In this document: positions 1-13,420 of the stretch, piece by piece
Layout of the letters: each line of letters begins with the position of its first letter
Numbering within the stretch: position 1 is the stretch's first letter
Assembly (NCBI RefSeq): GCF_038396675.1
Contig: NC_088921.1
Span: 67,225,001-67,289,000, forward strand
Reading direction: 5' to 3'
DNA: 64,000 nucleotides
Source of the DNA: Hydra vulgaris
Lineage: Eukaryota; Cnidaria; Hydrozoa; Anthoathecata; Hydridae
Notes under the pieces: generated by a model
The model's database searches: none
What the model was told of the DNA's origin: nothing
The model's input: only the letters and a program-made list of their open reading frames with translations
Made by a program: the position numbers and the translations under genes

Positions 1-1
1 A

Positions 2-1269
2 TATGAAATCGAAAGAAACATCGGAGGGTTATGCTTTGATACAACTTCCAGTAATATTGGAACTAAAAAAGGTTCCCTGTCTAGAATAGCAAACAACCTC
101 GATATCTATCCTTTATTTCTTGCTCGTAAACACCACATTTTAGAACTAAAGATTGTTCACTTTTGTAATCCTGTGACACAAAAAAAGACATCTGGACCAG
201 AGAATACTTTATTTAAAAACTGAAAGACATATTTGAAAGTCCTGATTTTCATTATGATACGAATGATGTTACACGATTTCATTGGGATAAGACAAAAGGA
301 ACTGTTATCGAATGTGCTGCAGTTGAGTCACTTAATTTTTGCAAAAAGTATATTAAAAGTAAAAATATATTTAGAGACGGTGGAAAAGAACTAGCTGAGC
401 TGGTTGTTGCTTATTTGTCTTTTAAAGGTGTTAAAATTAGGAAACCAGGAGCTGCCCATCATGCAAGATTCCTTGGAAAAGCCATATATTATCTAAAATC
501 GCAATTGATTTTTAATCAGATTAAATTTGTTCAAGAAGGTAAACTACTTTTAGAAGAAATAATTATCATGGCGGAATTCATAGCATGTTTTTATGCCAAA
601 TGGTATTTGCAATCTGACAAAGCTATCAATACATAAAATGCATCTATACAAAGATGTTTGTGCCAAACCAGAGGCAATTGAAGCAGTATTGAAATCATTT
701 TACAAACATTCCTGGTATTTTGATTCTACAATTGTACCTCTTTCTTTGTTGGATAAAGATGTTTCTAATGAAGAAAAAAGAAAGATTGCTTCTGCTATGC
801 TTCAATATGACATGCCAAACTCTGATTATTTTAAAATAAACAACAAATTGCTCATTGAAGTGGAAAACAAGATTAGGATTGGAAAGAGAGTTTATAATGA
901 TCCCTAAGTTTATTATTACTATTTGATCAGTTCTCCTACTTGATTTTTGATAGAATTGCTTTGGATAAACATAAGATTAGAGACTGGTTTACCCTCCCAC
1001 CTCAGTATTGGTGCACACAATCAAGATTTAGAATCTTCAAAGATTTTGCTAAATCTCTAGTTATCGTAAATGATCCTGTTGAAAGAGCAGTAGGTATGAT
1101 GCAACAGTTTATGCACAGATACAATAAAGAAGAGGAAATTTAGAACAGACTGCTAGCTGTTGATAAAGCTAGATTTGCTACAAAAAGGCCAGGAAAAAAG
1201 TCTTCAAGTTTGTCTATAAAGAGGTTGATTGACTCACTTTCTACAATGGCAAAAATGATTGAAAAATGA
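2..1269 (+). pseudogene. Decayed transposase-like ORF, unnamed multicopy family, 5' end outside the window
   Basis: Conceptual reading starts at the window edge (frame 2) with a block containing CFDTTSSNIG and, about 30 residues later, RKHHILEL and SGPENTLFKN. It then runs through GAAHHARFLGKAIYYLK (near 450-500), KDVCAKPEAIEAVLKSFYKH (near 650-710) and a C-terminal part ending at a TGA at 1267-1269. The reading frame breaks at least twice (near 220 and 615-650), and a TAG interrupts it at 1141-1143, so no intact protein is encoded. The FDTT-N-G, RHH and SGP blocks resemble an uncharacterised family present in many copies in cnidarian and insect genomes, which I recognise by motif only and cannot assign to a named superfamily. 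Inference: fragment of a DNA-transposon-like element; function unknown. Confidence 0.55.
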
Positions 1270-2439
1270 AAATAATTTATACAACAAACTTTAACATTAT
1301 TTTAAATAACTATTATTTAATTAAAGATAAATCGTCAGTCATAAAATTTTTTTCATTGTAATATTTAATTATACTTATAATTCGCGTCAAAATAATTTAT
1401 TTTTTTGCGATTTTTAACTCTATTTGACACAATAAAACAGCAAAAGTGTTCATATTCTGCCTTAACTACCTTTTTTATTTAAAAATATAAACCCCCTAGC
1501 CTATAGAACATAAGCGTTTTTGGCGTTTTTTTGACCATTTTTTTTAGTCAAGTGGGCTCTGGGGGAGGCACAAGAGCGGTCCGATCGGACTAATTTTTTT
1601 CCAAAGTTAGTTTTAACACCAATGTCTCACATTTCAAGGGGTAGTTTATTGAAATTCAAAAATTTCCTCAAAAGCAAGTACCCTAATATATAGTTTATAT
1701 ATATATAACAATTTTTTATATATAAAAATTCTCTCACCAATTATTGAAGTAAGGTTTGCTAAAGATAAAGAAAATATATTAAAATTGTTGGTATTTGAAT
1801 GGAATATTTTTTAGCTTTAAAATACACTTGTTTCGAGTTATAATATTTTTATAATGATGTATTGATAAATTATACACTTTAAAATATTGAAACCTACAAA
1901 ACTTGCATATTTGTTTGCCATATTCACCTAAATGCCAATTTTAAATTAAAACATTTATTTGAATTTTATATTAGTAATGATGTATCAATTAGTTATATGT
2001 TGAAAAATATAGAAATTTATGAAACTTACGTATCTGCTGGCCGTACTCACCTTAATGCCAATTTTAAATCAAAACATTTCAAAATCAAAGCTAACAAAGA
2101 ATACTAACAAAGCATACAAATACTTTTAAATGGTAAAGTAACTAAAACAATTTAAACTAAACTTACTGATTATTTGTTCTAATTTGTCTACAGAAAAAAA
2201 AAGAGTGACTTAATAAAATGTAAGTATTAAGTATACAAAAGTACAACTAACAACAATCTACATAGGCATAATAAAGAACTGTATTTGAAAACTTATAGTA
2301 AATGACTAAATACTAAATTAATTCATATAATAGGGATAGAAATGACTGATCCTCTCTAAAGCAAGTTCATCTAAACAAAAATTAAATAAACTTTATTTTT
2401 ACAAAGTTATATAAAAATTTGCATATAGTAAGTCATTTG
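1270..2439. other. A+T-rich non-coding stretch
   Basis: No supportable gene. It includes a G-rich patch near 1550-1590 and diffuse A/T-rich sequence. Confidence 0.6.
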
Positions 2440-2447
2440 TATATATA

Positions 2448-2540
<93 letters not shown>
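2440..2540. repeat. (TA)n microsatellite
   Basis: About 50 nearly uninterrupted TA units. Confidence 0.95.
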
Positions 2541-2544
<4 letters not shown>

Positions 2545-2580
2545 TATATATAATATATATATATATAAATATATATATAT

Positions 2581-2700
2581 AGTATATATTATTATTATAT
2601 ATACAATATATTATTATATATGCAATATATTATATATATATAGTATATATTATTATTATATATACAATATATTATTATATATGCAATATATTATTAAATA
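2581..2700. repeat. 60-bp tandem duplication in A/T sequence
   Basis: Two adjacent copies of a 60-bp A/T unit (2581-2640 and 2641-2700), each containing TATATACAATATATTATTAT and a single TGCAATATATTA, next to the (TA)n array. Confidence 0.8.
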
Positions 2701-4306
2701 TATAATATATATATTAGTAACAACTACTGAGCTATTGAATACAGAAAGTAACTAATGTTGTTGGCTGACGCCATATCACTACAACTTTGAGCATCTAAAA
2801 CAGCGAAAGAAATATTTAAGTTATACATAAAGGTTTAGATAGTGGCCAAATAATGATTTAAAAACAGTTTAATAAATTTATATAAAAATAACTTATTATT
2901 ATTTATTAGTTATAAACTATAATCTAAAGACATTCCTTGTTAAATAAAGACAACGTTCAAACTTCAAATTAGATATGATTCATAACTAATTTGATTCATA
3001 TCTAATTTATATTATGAATATGATATGGAATACTATGTGAAACCTTAATTTTCTTACTCCATTTTGTTTCTAAATGAAATATAAAATTTAAGTCTTGAAA
3101 TATAGAATTTAAGAAAATCGTTTTAATTCAACAATTTCTTTTAATTTTACAAATTTTTAATCATATTTTTACTATAAAGTATCTAGGTTTATAATATCAA
3201 TTTATGACATAGGTCAAATATTGCTTATAATATTAGTAATATGAATGTTATATATAAAAAAATATATATACAAAAATAATCAAAGGACCCCTCTGTCTCC
3301 CGCGATAACATCGGGAAAAATGTAAATTAGGTAACAAAAGTGCAGCAAGAAATAGGGTGATTGCTACATAATATTTTTCAACGAAATTTGGCAGGTGCAT
3401 AGATAAATGAATAACTTAAAAATGAAAATTGAATAGAAAAAAAAAAGACTATATCAGAAGTACGACTAAAACTTTGACATCAATAAACTCGTTAATATCT
3501 CAATTGAGTATAATTAAAACCAAATCGGAAATAAACTTCAACTATTCTTCTTTCTAAATATAATCTATGTTGATAACGAATACTAAAAAGTTATTCCAGA
3601 AAGCCTTCCTCAAGCACGCTAACTTTGAAGAGACTACGAAAATTGTGGCACAAAATTCGGTTCTGTAAAACGCAATTGTCACGTACCTAACATATATATA
3701 CATACTATATATATTACATACTCCTTCTCGGCGCTAATTTACCCCACTATTATTTACCCCACAATTTGAAGTTATACACATTGAAATAAAAATTTAGATT
3801 ACAGATTTGACCAAATAATATCTTAAACATTAAAATATTCCCCAATGAACGCGAACGGCTTAAATTTTGAAGCGCACGGATTCGAGGCAATCGTGACAAC
3901 CATCCCCATATATTTTGTGACAAGCAACCCCATCTATGTAAGTTGCAAGACAACTGTAAATTTACCTAAAAGCGGGTAAATTTCATAAGAATTTTTTGTG
4001 GATTAAGTTACTCAAAAGAATGAAAAATTCTAAAAATTTACATTCAAAACACAATAAAATAATTTTCGTTTGGTAAAAGAAAAGTTCTAAGTGAGCGAAT
4101 TTTAACTTTTTCATATCAAAAACTTATAAAAATAAATAACTTGTTTTCTACACGCTAGAAAAAACTCAAAGTTACAGTGAAAATGCTTTTAATATATAAG
4201 ATTTCGATTGCATAATTTTAAAGTTCTACAACTTATCTATATTTCCTGTAATAAACTTTGTGACAACCAACCCGCGTGACAACCAACCCCGCTCTCCCCT
4301 ATACTA
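2701..4306. other. Non-coding, with fragments of dispersed repeats
   Basis: No gene seen. 3340-3690 shares blocks (GAAATTTGGCAGGT, TCTATGTTGATA, a CACAAAATT block) with 10340-10870 and so is probably a related repeat. 3730-4303 carries repeated TTACCCCAC and GTGACAACCAACCC motifs and ends in CCCCGCTCTCCCC, directly before the mariner insertion. Confidence 0.45.
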
Positions 4307-5573
4307 TTGGATTGACAACTATGTAATTTCGGATTTTTTTATAGAATAAAAGACAACTTTTTAATGGAACAAAATAACTTTATTCAGTAATGTATTGCTC
4401 ATTTTGAGCAATGATCTTTTGCCATCTTTCAGGCAGCATCTTAATTCCACGTTCATAAAACCTCTGGTTATTATCAACAAAAAACTGAACCAGGTACAAT
4501 TTGACACCATCGTCATTATTGAAATTTTTACCATTCAAGCAATTCCGAAAAGATCGAAGTAAAAGTAATCAGATGGTGCAAGGTCAGGACTATATGGTGG
4601 GTGTGGCAAAACATCCCAACCAAGCTCCAATAATTTTTGCAGAGTGACCAAAGATGTGTGTGGCCTTGCATTGTCATAATGGAATACAACTCCTTTTCGA
4701 TTTGTCAATTCGGGCCGCTTTTCTTCAACTGAATTGTTCAATTTTGTTAAATGTTTAATGTAGACATCTGAATTGATCGTTCGGTTGGGTGGTAAAAATT
4801 CAAAGTCGACAATTCCTTTGTAATCCCACCAAACTGATAATATAACTTTCCTTTGATGAATATCAGTTTTTGATGTTGTTTGAGCTTGCTCCACAATCTT
4901 TTCCGATTGACATTGTTGTAAATAACCCATTTTTCATCACCAGTTATCAATCGTTTTAAAAATGGATCATTTTCATTACGTTTCTTTAACAAATTGCAGA
5001 TGTTAATGCGTTGTGTTAAATGATTTTCTTTCAGTTCATGAGGAACCCATATATTGAGTTTTCGTACATAGCAAAGTAATTTTGAGCGATTTTCAATGCA
5101 TGTATGTGATACATGAAGCTTCTCTGCAATCTCACGTGTTGTACTGTGACAATCCATACCGATTATTGCTTTGATTTGGTCGTCATCAACTTCAACTGGA
5201 CAACCAGAGTATTTTTTATCTTTGAATGAAAAATCACCAGAACAAAATTTGGCAAACCAATTTTGACACTGCCGTTCTTTTAAAGCTTCGTCACCATAAA
5301 CAGCGCATAACTTTTTGTGAGATTGCGATGCGTTTTTCTTTTCCGGAAATAAAAAAGGAAAATATGACGAAAATATTCGTTTTCATTTTTCATTTTTCAA
5401 CAGACACCAAACAAAAACTACTCAACCGATCAAAATTTTTTTTTTACTGATTGACAATTGAAGTACCAACTATCAAATCACAAAATGTGTTTGACATTTC
5501 GATTACGTCAGCAAACCTAAAAATTCAACTAAAGCAATCTATGAGTGAAATCCGCAATTACTTAGTTGCCCAA
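4307..5573 (-). mobile_element. Tc1/mariner-superfamily element, mariner (DD34D) type, 1267 bp, TIRs and TA duplication
   Basis: Left end TTGGATTGACAACTATGTAA and right end (reverse complement) TTGGGCAACTAAGTAATTGC form imperfect TIRs of about 30 bp. Each is flanked by TA (4305-4306 and 5574-5575), the expected mariner target-site duplication. The length is typical of an autonomous mariner, and the transposase is on the minus strand. The element is complete in outline but coding-defective. Confidence 0.92.
4380..5393 (-). pseudogene. Mariner transposase, frameshifted
   Basis: The minus-strand conceptual protein would be about 340 residues, the usual mariner length. Visible in order: ERQCQNWFAKF and SGDFS of the N-terminal helix-turn-helix region, TTREIAEKLHVSHTCIE of the second helix-turn-helix, VPHELKE linker, ITGDEKW with the first catalytic Asp, HYDNARPHTS with the second, and YSPDLAPSDY with the third. 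Thirty-four residues separate the last two Asp (DD34D). Frames change near 4900 and again near 5290, between the start and the ERQCQ block. The C terminus (ending near 4380) keeps PERWQKI. It would have cut and pasted the surrounding element but is not expected to be active. Confidence 0.9.
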
Positions 5574-6189
5574 TAAATCAAGTAAAGAGAAAGTAATAGT
5601 TAAAATATAAAAATTCATTTCTTGTTGCGTTTTTCGATATTTAAGACTTAGAAAAAAAATTTTAACCATTCACTTACAAAGCTAAAGAGGCAAGGAAAAT
5701 GGGTTCCGGGGAGCTAGGTATGTATAATCCGCCCCTTAATACAAAACAATTTCAATTTTTTAAATCTGGGCGTACATATTTATAGCAAAAACTAAATATA
5801 GCAAAAAAGACTTTTAGTTATTAAAATACAGTTTTAAAATTTTTGCCCGCTAAGGGCTAATTTTTTTTTTTTGCCCCCTCAGCAACACATTCTGGAGCAG
5901 CAGAACTGGCTTATTAATTATTTTTTTTAAGTTTCAGACCATAATTTTTTATCAGACCATCCGCAGCTTATAAGGACTAACTAACTGATCACATTAATAA
6001 CATCTTGACATTGCGCAACAAATTTCTCCAAGTGTTTTGATGTTTTTAAAAATTTTATGCATTTAAAATATTCTTCCGTTCCTTTTATGGCAGTGAATAA
6101 TATCTTTACATATGTATATAACATCTATAAAACTTCAAAAGTGTTTTATTTTGTATTGAAAAAAAAAATAAATAAAAAAAATAAAAAGA

Positions 6190-6268
6190 AAGTTCCAGTG
6201 GTAGGATACGAACCACGGTGCTTTGCTTTAATAACTCTGCGAGATAACCACTCGGCCACACAGGTGTG
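6190..6268 (-). repeat. tRNA-like sequence (tRNA pseudogene or SINE head)
   Basis: On the minus strand the stretch reads TGTGGCCGAGTGGTTA, matching a pol III A box, and GTGGTTCGTATCC, matching a B box, at a spacing that leaves room for a long variable arm as in Leu/Ser-type tRNAs. The acceptor stem does not pair cleanly, so this is more likely a decayed tRNA or SINE head than an active gene. Confidence 0.5.
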
Positions 6269-6644
6269 AAGTCTGAAGTAGACTTTAAAACTACTTAACA
6301 AACAAAAGACTTCATAAAACGGAAATAATTGCTATAGATCTAAATTAAGGAGATGTTGCAATTTTCAAGTGAAAGCAAAACTGTAAAACTTGATATATGT
6401 TTTAACATTACATAGTTTATAGTTTACATAAGTTAGATATTTGCATACACTTTCGTTCATATTTTTTTTTATCAAAAAAAGTGCTGCGACTCTTTCTCAC
6501 CATTACCAATGTTGCAATGGCTGCTACTCGGTGTAGTTAAAGCCTTTTTAAAATATTATAGTGTCTGTATGATATTTTGCTGACCATAACATATTTTCTT
6601 TAAATAATACGGTCTCTGAATTATGATAAAACAAAATGAGTTTT

Positions 6645-6672
6645 TATATTTTGCCGTATACGGCAAAATATA
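6645..6672. repeat. Perfect 28-bp palindrome, no loop
   Basis: TATATTTTGCCGTA is followed directly by its exact reverse complement. Confidence 0.9.
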
Positions 6673-8048
6673 GATGTTTAAAATTTACAACATATTTATA
6701 CAGCATAATTTATAACATAAAATTCACAACTATAGTTGTTAAAAATTTAAATTATTTAGCTTTTTTTGTATTCTTAGTTGTATATATAGTTTACACTTGA
6801 GTAGAGTATATATTTTTCTGTCTTATATTGCAGAATTATTTATTTATGTCTATTTTTATATTTATCAACAGTTTTAATTAAATTAGGTACGTGACATTAA
6901 ATTTTTAAATTAATCAAACACTAGATTGTTATATATCATTGGAAAGGTTTTTAATTCAGTATTTTAAAGGTGAAAAAATTATTAAAATTGAACAATTCTA
7001 CAAAAAGTTATGGCATTTTGAGTACCGAATTTTCGATATATGGACTTCTTAAAGAAACTGTGATCAAATTTGAGGTTTTTTTAACTTAAAACGTCATAAC
7101 TTGGTCAATTCTTATCGAAATACATTCAACTTGGTATCAAAAGATAGGTCTAACAAAGGGCAATATATATATGCAAAGGGTGTACAAAGGGCGATAGAGG
7201 GGCGTCTACAAAACTTTTTATTATATTAAAAAATGTAGATTTTTTAAAAGAAAATATTATTATTTAATTGAAATTCATAATTTTTATTTGTATTTTTTAA
7301 TATATTCTAACAGGGTACCATCAAATATGATTTGGATACTTTAGGTTGATAGGCTAGAAGTCCTTTTGGCTTCGGGCGCACCCTCTGAACCAATATTAAG
7401 AGGATTACTTTGTATCTTCATATAAAATGCATGCAATTTAGTATCAAAAGAAAGAAAGGTTTTAAGGATAAAATGCGTGAAAAGGGTGCAAGAGGGTATT
7501 ATTCGGAAGCTCTACACCTCTCACACCTTGGGTAGGGTGGGTTAAAACTTAAATATTATTTTTTTGTAATAATAAATAGTATTTGTATAAAACACAAATT
7601 TTTCATAAAAAAATCAAACTCAACTATATACAAAAATTTCCTTCTCAAAAACCTCTTCCATCATCAGGCCCATATGCAGAAGGCCCTTTTTGATTTAGGC
7701 CCAGGGTGGCTTTGGCCAAACCAAGAAATCACTCCTAGACAAGTCTATATTAAAAACAAAAATATTAAATGAGTGTTCGAAAAATTAAAATGAAAAACAA
7801 AAATTAAAACACAGTAAAAATCTTACCAATGAGGTCTTGGTTTTCACTCTGGGTGCAAGATGGCAGTGATGACGTGGATGACGCTGGTAAATTTAATTTT
7901 TAAAATTTTTAATGTGATATAAGTTTAATAAAAATTATAAAAAATAGTGTTCATTTAGTAAAAAACCATTTAAAAAAGCAAATTTACAACATCATTAAGA
8001 TATATCTACCAAGTTCCTCCCTTTAGTGCCTCTTAACTCCTTTAGTGT

Positions 8049-10282
8049 CTAGAGTGTCTTTTGTGTAATAGAAAGTGAGAAATACCTTTTATATTGTCGC
8101 TTCAAGACAACTTGCACAGCATCAAGACAAGCAGAAGTCATTTTTTTAAGCTGATTATCAATGAAGCTTATACGAGTGTTAGTGGTTAGCAATGGAGCAT
8201 ATATTGATTTTAAAATGTTTGGGGCAAGAGTATTCCCAAAAAAATCTGTTCTTCTGCAAAACTGAGCAGCTGTATTAGATTTACTATTTGTAATTATTAG
8301 CAAAACTCTTTTTCACTAACTGACTACCAGAAACATGATCAAAAGTTGCATCCTCACCTAAAACATAAAACTTTTCCATTCAAGGCTCATTAGGGAGTTT
8401 TCCAAAGAATGCAAGCGCGCACACTTCTTTTATTGCAGTTTTATTACAAAATGCATCTCTTAGAATTGCAAAATTTTACATTTTACTGTTCCAACAGTGA
8501 GGAAATGTTTAAACTCACTGTAATGCTTGATAAAAATGAAACAATCATGAAAAGATATATGAAGCTTATTTCCATGATATCTAGGAATAATACTTTGTAG
8601 TAGATCATTTTCATTAAAAAAATTTACAAATCCTTTTGGATCACCTTTGACATCTATAAACCTCATTTTGTTCATGGCAAAAACAATTTTAACTGCCATT
8701 CATTTCCAAATAACTAACAACTCTCACACTCAAGAGAACATTCAAGCGACATGAAACTGCACACTCAAGCGACATGAAACTGCAATTGTGTCAAGAGGGT
8801 GCAAATGGCAGTTCAGCTCATTCAAATTCTTGCCCTAGGTTGCACCAACTTTGCTTATAGGAAGATGGTTGACTGTCTGACATTGTGTTAGATATATTTT
8901 CAATAATCGAGTTATGATATTCATCAAAGCTACTTTGGTAAAAATCTGAATAAACAAATGCCATATAATCAATTGAAGTGCATATATGACTTTCATAATC
9001 AAATGCTGTTCCTCCTGGTAACTGATCTAGAGCAAACACAAGACATTTATCTTAAGATGTTAAGTTAATGCTATTAATGTGGACAGTTTCTTGTGTTGTA
9101 GCATCAAACCCAAGAGTAGGATTATTATTATGCATAGCCCACTCTGCTGCTTGCAAATCTGGAATACTGCTAAGTTCACAAGCTCTTTGGTCAACAGTAC
9201 TTCGATGAGGAATATTATTAAAAGTAACACCCATATAATACCCTATTTTGCTCATAAGATATGGAATGTTACTTGTTGGTTATATTACACAACAGCATAT
9301 CATAAATTATTATTCTTATTTGTAATAAATATGTTTTTTCATCTTCTGGCATAATTACATTTCTTTCTTCCTTAATCTGGAGCAAATCATTCTCCAAACT
9401 AGCAATTACCCTGTTACTTGTAAAAAACAGCAGCATTATGCTTAGTTTTGAGTTGCCTTAACTTATGCTTTTCATTTATTTTTCAAAGCTTTTTTTTCAG
9501 CTTTAAAGTGACGAATCTGCTCACTGTAATTTTATTTTTTTGTGTGTGTTTTTTCAAGTCTGGTATTTCTGCCCTTAAAGCTTTAATTATTTTTACTTTT
9601 TGTTTAACATTTTGTCTTAGAACACGTAATTGGTTTGGCATGCTGTTTAATTCAGCTTTTAAAAGTGCTAACTTTTTCCAACATTATTTGTAAGAGTTAG
9701 CTTTTTTTGTTTTATAGGGCCTAATTTCTCTGTAAATATATGTTTAGTTATGTCTCATTCGCTATAACCTGCAGACGTTGATGTTCAACTATTTAAAGGA
9801 GATAAAACATTCATATTGGTATATGAAACATCTGAGAAGCCTGATGATAATACAATATTAGGTAAACTTGATATATGGTATAAAAAAGGTTTATTGCAAA
9901 ATTCATAAAAATGCTTACTGTCCTCAGCCCTGCTATAATTTCTAGACCATTTCAATGATTTATTTATGAGACTTCTAACCTGATTTTTACATGTTTCTAT
10001 TTTAAAATGTCTAGTGACTTGTTGAGATGTTTTGAAAAACGAATCACTATTTTTTGTAAATAATAAAAAAATATGTCCATTTCTACAAACTGTATTACAC
10101 TCTGTATTAGATTCAATGCCTATTTGCGACAATTCAAAATTAGCAGTTAAATACTTTTTGCATTCACTATAAAACCCAAACTTTGTTTTTGGCCCCATGA
10201 TAGCAGAAAAAAGTTTAATTTTTATAAATAAAATATAATGTTTAAATAATGGTAAATGTAATGACATTAAAATCCTCCTCAC
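8049..10282 (-). pseudogene. Decayed member of an uncharacterised multicopy family (LGFDATTQE / LPGGTA type)
   Basis: Minus-strand reading gives, in order from 10282 down: a probable N terminus with MGPKTKFGFYSECKKYL; a poorly preserved middle; TLGFDATTQE followed by ALDQLPGGTAFDYESHI and NIISNTMSD-like sequence (9255-8818); an ELPFAP block; AMNKMRFIDVKGDPKGF and IPRYHGNKLH (8699-8460); and FCRRTDFFGN plus a C-terminal VLKRQYKRYFSL (8303-8049). Several stops and frame changes separate these blocks. I recognise this motif series from large multicopy families in cnidarians and some vertebrates, whose function is not known to me. The conserved Asp-rich blocks make a transposase origin plausible but unproven. 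Confidence 0.6.
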
Positions 10283-10307
10283 TGCGAGTGTGCGTTATTG
10301 AAGCTTA

Positions 10308-10640
10308 AAAAGTTATCTAATTAGAGTATAATGTTAAGGTGTCTGAGTATGCTTTTTTTTTTAATGAAATTTGGCAGGTATTAAGAAAAAAGGGTTTTGA
10401 AGGTGAGAGAATATATTAAAAAAATGAACCAGCATTCCTTTGATACATACTTGATGTCCAAACAACAACAAAATTTTACCTAATTGGAGTAGAGTTTTAA
10501 AGTGTCTGAGTATGCTTTTTTTTCAATGAAATTTGGCAGGTAGTAAGAAAAAAGGTTTTTGAAGTTGAGAGAACATATTAGAAAAATGAACCAGCATTCC
10601 TTCGATATATACTTGATGTCCAAAAAACAAGCAAATTTTT
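10308..10640. repeat. Tandem duplication of ~175 bp
   Basis: Two adjacent copies share GTGTCTGAGTATGCTTTTTT, ATGAAATTTGGCAGGTA, AATGAACCAGCATTCCTT and ACTTGATGTCCAAA. First copy about 10308-10485, second about 10486-10640. The GAAATTTGGCAGG block recurs near 3385. Confidence 0.85.
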
Positions 10641-10929
10641 AACAATAATAAATTTATAATAAATAAAATTTTAACTCAAAAAAATCCATGTAAAATTAAA
10701 GTTCCATAATTCTAGTATTCAAAAAATATCTATGTTGATACATATTTCTAAAAAATAACAGAGCAAAACAAGTTCATACCATGCAACTTATCAACTAACT
10801 TGAAAAAGCGTGTCACAAAATTTGGCCGAAAAAACGGCTTTGTAAAATCCGGATTTACGCGTACGTTAAATATGTATAATATTATGACACAAATTATTTT
10901 TCTAATAAAAATTATTTTAGGCCAATTAA

Positions 10930-11740
10930 TGGAGTATTTATGTGCTAAGTATATTCCAGAAGTAACTTATTTTACATTAATACATTTTTTGTAAACTTAA
11001 TAAGTTAAGCCCCTGTTATATTTTCATATTGTTTTTTAGAGCAAGTACTGTTAAAAAATAGATGAAATTTAGTAATTTTACATGACTGGAATCTGTTTTT
11101 GTGATCATTATTTTACAAAAATAGAAATAAACTTGAATTCACTACAAACAAGGTGAAAAAATATAAAATTCTACATTATAAAGTAATTGCATACATACAT
11201 TGCTGACAAATTGCACCACAAACATATAGTCATGCACACAAATGGATATGCTTTGTTTATATACTAAAAGTTCAAAAAATTTAATAAAATTTTGTGGGAT
11301 TGCTGATTGATGTTTAGTTTATCTGTAATTTTTATTCTGTAATTTTCTCAATTTTAAATTAAATACACTAAGGAATTTTGTTGAATTAATATTCTACAAG
11401 TATCATATTTTACATTCACAAATTTTTTGTAAAGGTAATAACTCTATCTCTTATTATCTTATATATTTTATTTTTGAGCAAATACTGTTAAAAAATGGAT
11501 TTAATTCAGTAAATTTACATGACTGGAATTTACTTTTTTAATCATTATTTAACGAACATAGAAATTATCATTGATTCGATTCAAATAAGGTAAGAAAATA
11601 TACTATATCTTAAAAAAATGTGTATATAATGACAAATTGCATTGCAACACATCATACATGCACTCAAATTAATGTGCTTTGTTTGTTTGTTATAACAAAA
11701 AAGAGCAAGATTTTGTGATCAGTTTTTCATGTTTCTTCAT
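10930..11740. repeat. Diverged tandem duplication, period about 438 bp
   Basis: Landmarks repeat at a constant offset: GAGCAAGTACTGTTAAAAAA near 11040 and GAGCAAATACTGTTAAAAAA near 11477, then TTTACATGACTGGAAT, GACAAATTGCA and GCTTTGTTT in the same order. The copies are clearly diverged, so the duplication is old. Confidence 0.8.
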
Positions 11741-13420
11741 TACTCATTTTTTAAATCAATATAAATAATAACCACCACCTTTTTTTTAAAATATTTCTAT
11801 GAGGTGAAAAGAGCGTCATTTTATTGTTTATAAAGAGAAAAAGAAAATACACTTTAAACTGTGTTACATAAAGAAAGGTTTTAATACTCTAAATCTATTC
11901 TAAAATAAAAGAATAATGTTTAATTTATTACTTTAAATTAGGATAATTATTTATCCATTATTGTTTAAGCTTACTGAAAAACATAACAAATTTTGCTATT
12001 ATGTCAAAGATCAACAATCATAAGCGATTCTAAATCAGACTAAATGATAAAGAAAACCCATGCTTCACCCTTAAACCAAAAATACAGAGCAAGTTAATTT
12101 TTTTTCTAACATAATTTTTTGTTGTTGCATATACAACTACGTGACAAAAAAAGGCTACTAATTTGCCTAAATTTCTTGAATTTGTTATTGTATCCAAGAA
12201 TTTTATAACAGAACCATCTACACTGTCAATTTTAATTTGAAAAGCTGGTATTAACAAGGTTGCATTGAGTAAGCATATGTCCCAGCATTTTTTAACACGA
12301 TCAATTTCTTTCTTTATGGTTGTTGAGCAAAAATGGCAACATTGTTTTTTACTTGTTATCACTTTTTGTTTATCAAAAAACATGATACCTTTCGTTGTTT
12401 CTTGCCAAAATACCTTCTCTTCAACAAGGTAATCTGCTATTTTTTCCAACAGTGACTCGTAATCTTCTGGATGAGACATGATCATTGAAAATGGTAAGAT
12501 AGTATTGCCGCCGTTTGAATAAAACTGTTTTTGTAAAGTTTGGAAATTGATGATTTAATTTGACTTTTTGGGCTTTTGTTTTTTAATTCCTCAGATACTT
12601 GAATTCTTATGATTGCATTAGAAATTATGTTGTCAGAGTGTCGGTTTGATGTGGAATTAGACATATTTTAAATAAAATTAAATTGTCTTTCTTCTTTCTC
12701 AGTATTGGTCGCGTGCCCTGAAATAACTCTCAATTGGTCTGGAGTGTGTATAAATTGGCAGTGAAAATATTTTCCATAGATTTCCTTTTGGTCAAAATAT
12801 TAAGATTTGAACCAATGTTTTCTTTCAATAAGGTTATATGTTCAAATGTCTTGAAATAAAAACTAAGAATTAGTTCATTTGTTCGTTCAGATCCAGGTTT
12901 ATAAATGTACTCCTGGATTTGACACATAGTTAGAAATATTTGAGTCAAAGTATTATTTGGATGGTGTTGTTGGCAATATACTGTTGTCTTTATAATTGCA
13001 GCTCGTCTAGATTCTTTTCCGTCAAATGCTGCTTTAATTACTTTTTCTAGTTGTTTACACTCTGGCTTTGAAAAATGAGAAAGTAGCTCAATAGATAAGT
13101 TTTTAATATGATTAATTATGTCGTGTAGAGGTTCCATTAGTAACTCATAGTTATGTAAACCATAATCTTTGAATGATTCAGGTTCATAGAAAATTAGGCT
13201 TGGTACTCTTTGTATACCATGCATTTCATTAACAAGTTTTTGATCTAAGACAGATTTTTTCATATCCATTTTAAAATTTATATTTCTTTGGACTAGTTCA
13301 TTAATAACTTCATTCTTTCCTAAGTTTGCATATAGTTTGGTTATATATTTTTGGCTTTTATCTCTTGACTGCTGTGAATATAGGACTTTCTGTTGTCTCT
13401 GATATAGATTTTCATATTGA

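Larger units (their letters stand above)
5576..8040. other. Non-coding, scattered repeat traces
   Basis: No gene seen. Contains a tRNA-like stretch (6190-6268), a perfect palindrome (6645-6672), and two loosely related blocks (about 7090-7200 and 7400-7550) that share CAACTTGGTATCAAAAG-like and AAAGGGTG-like segments. Confidence 0.5.
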
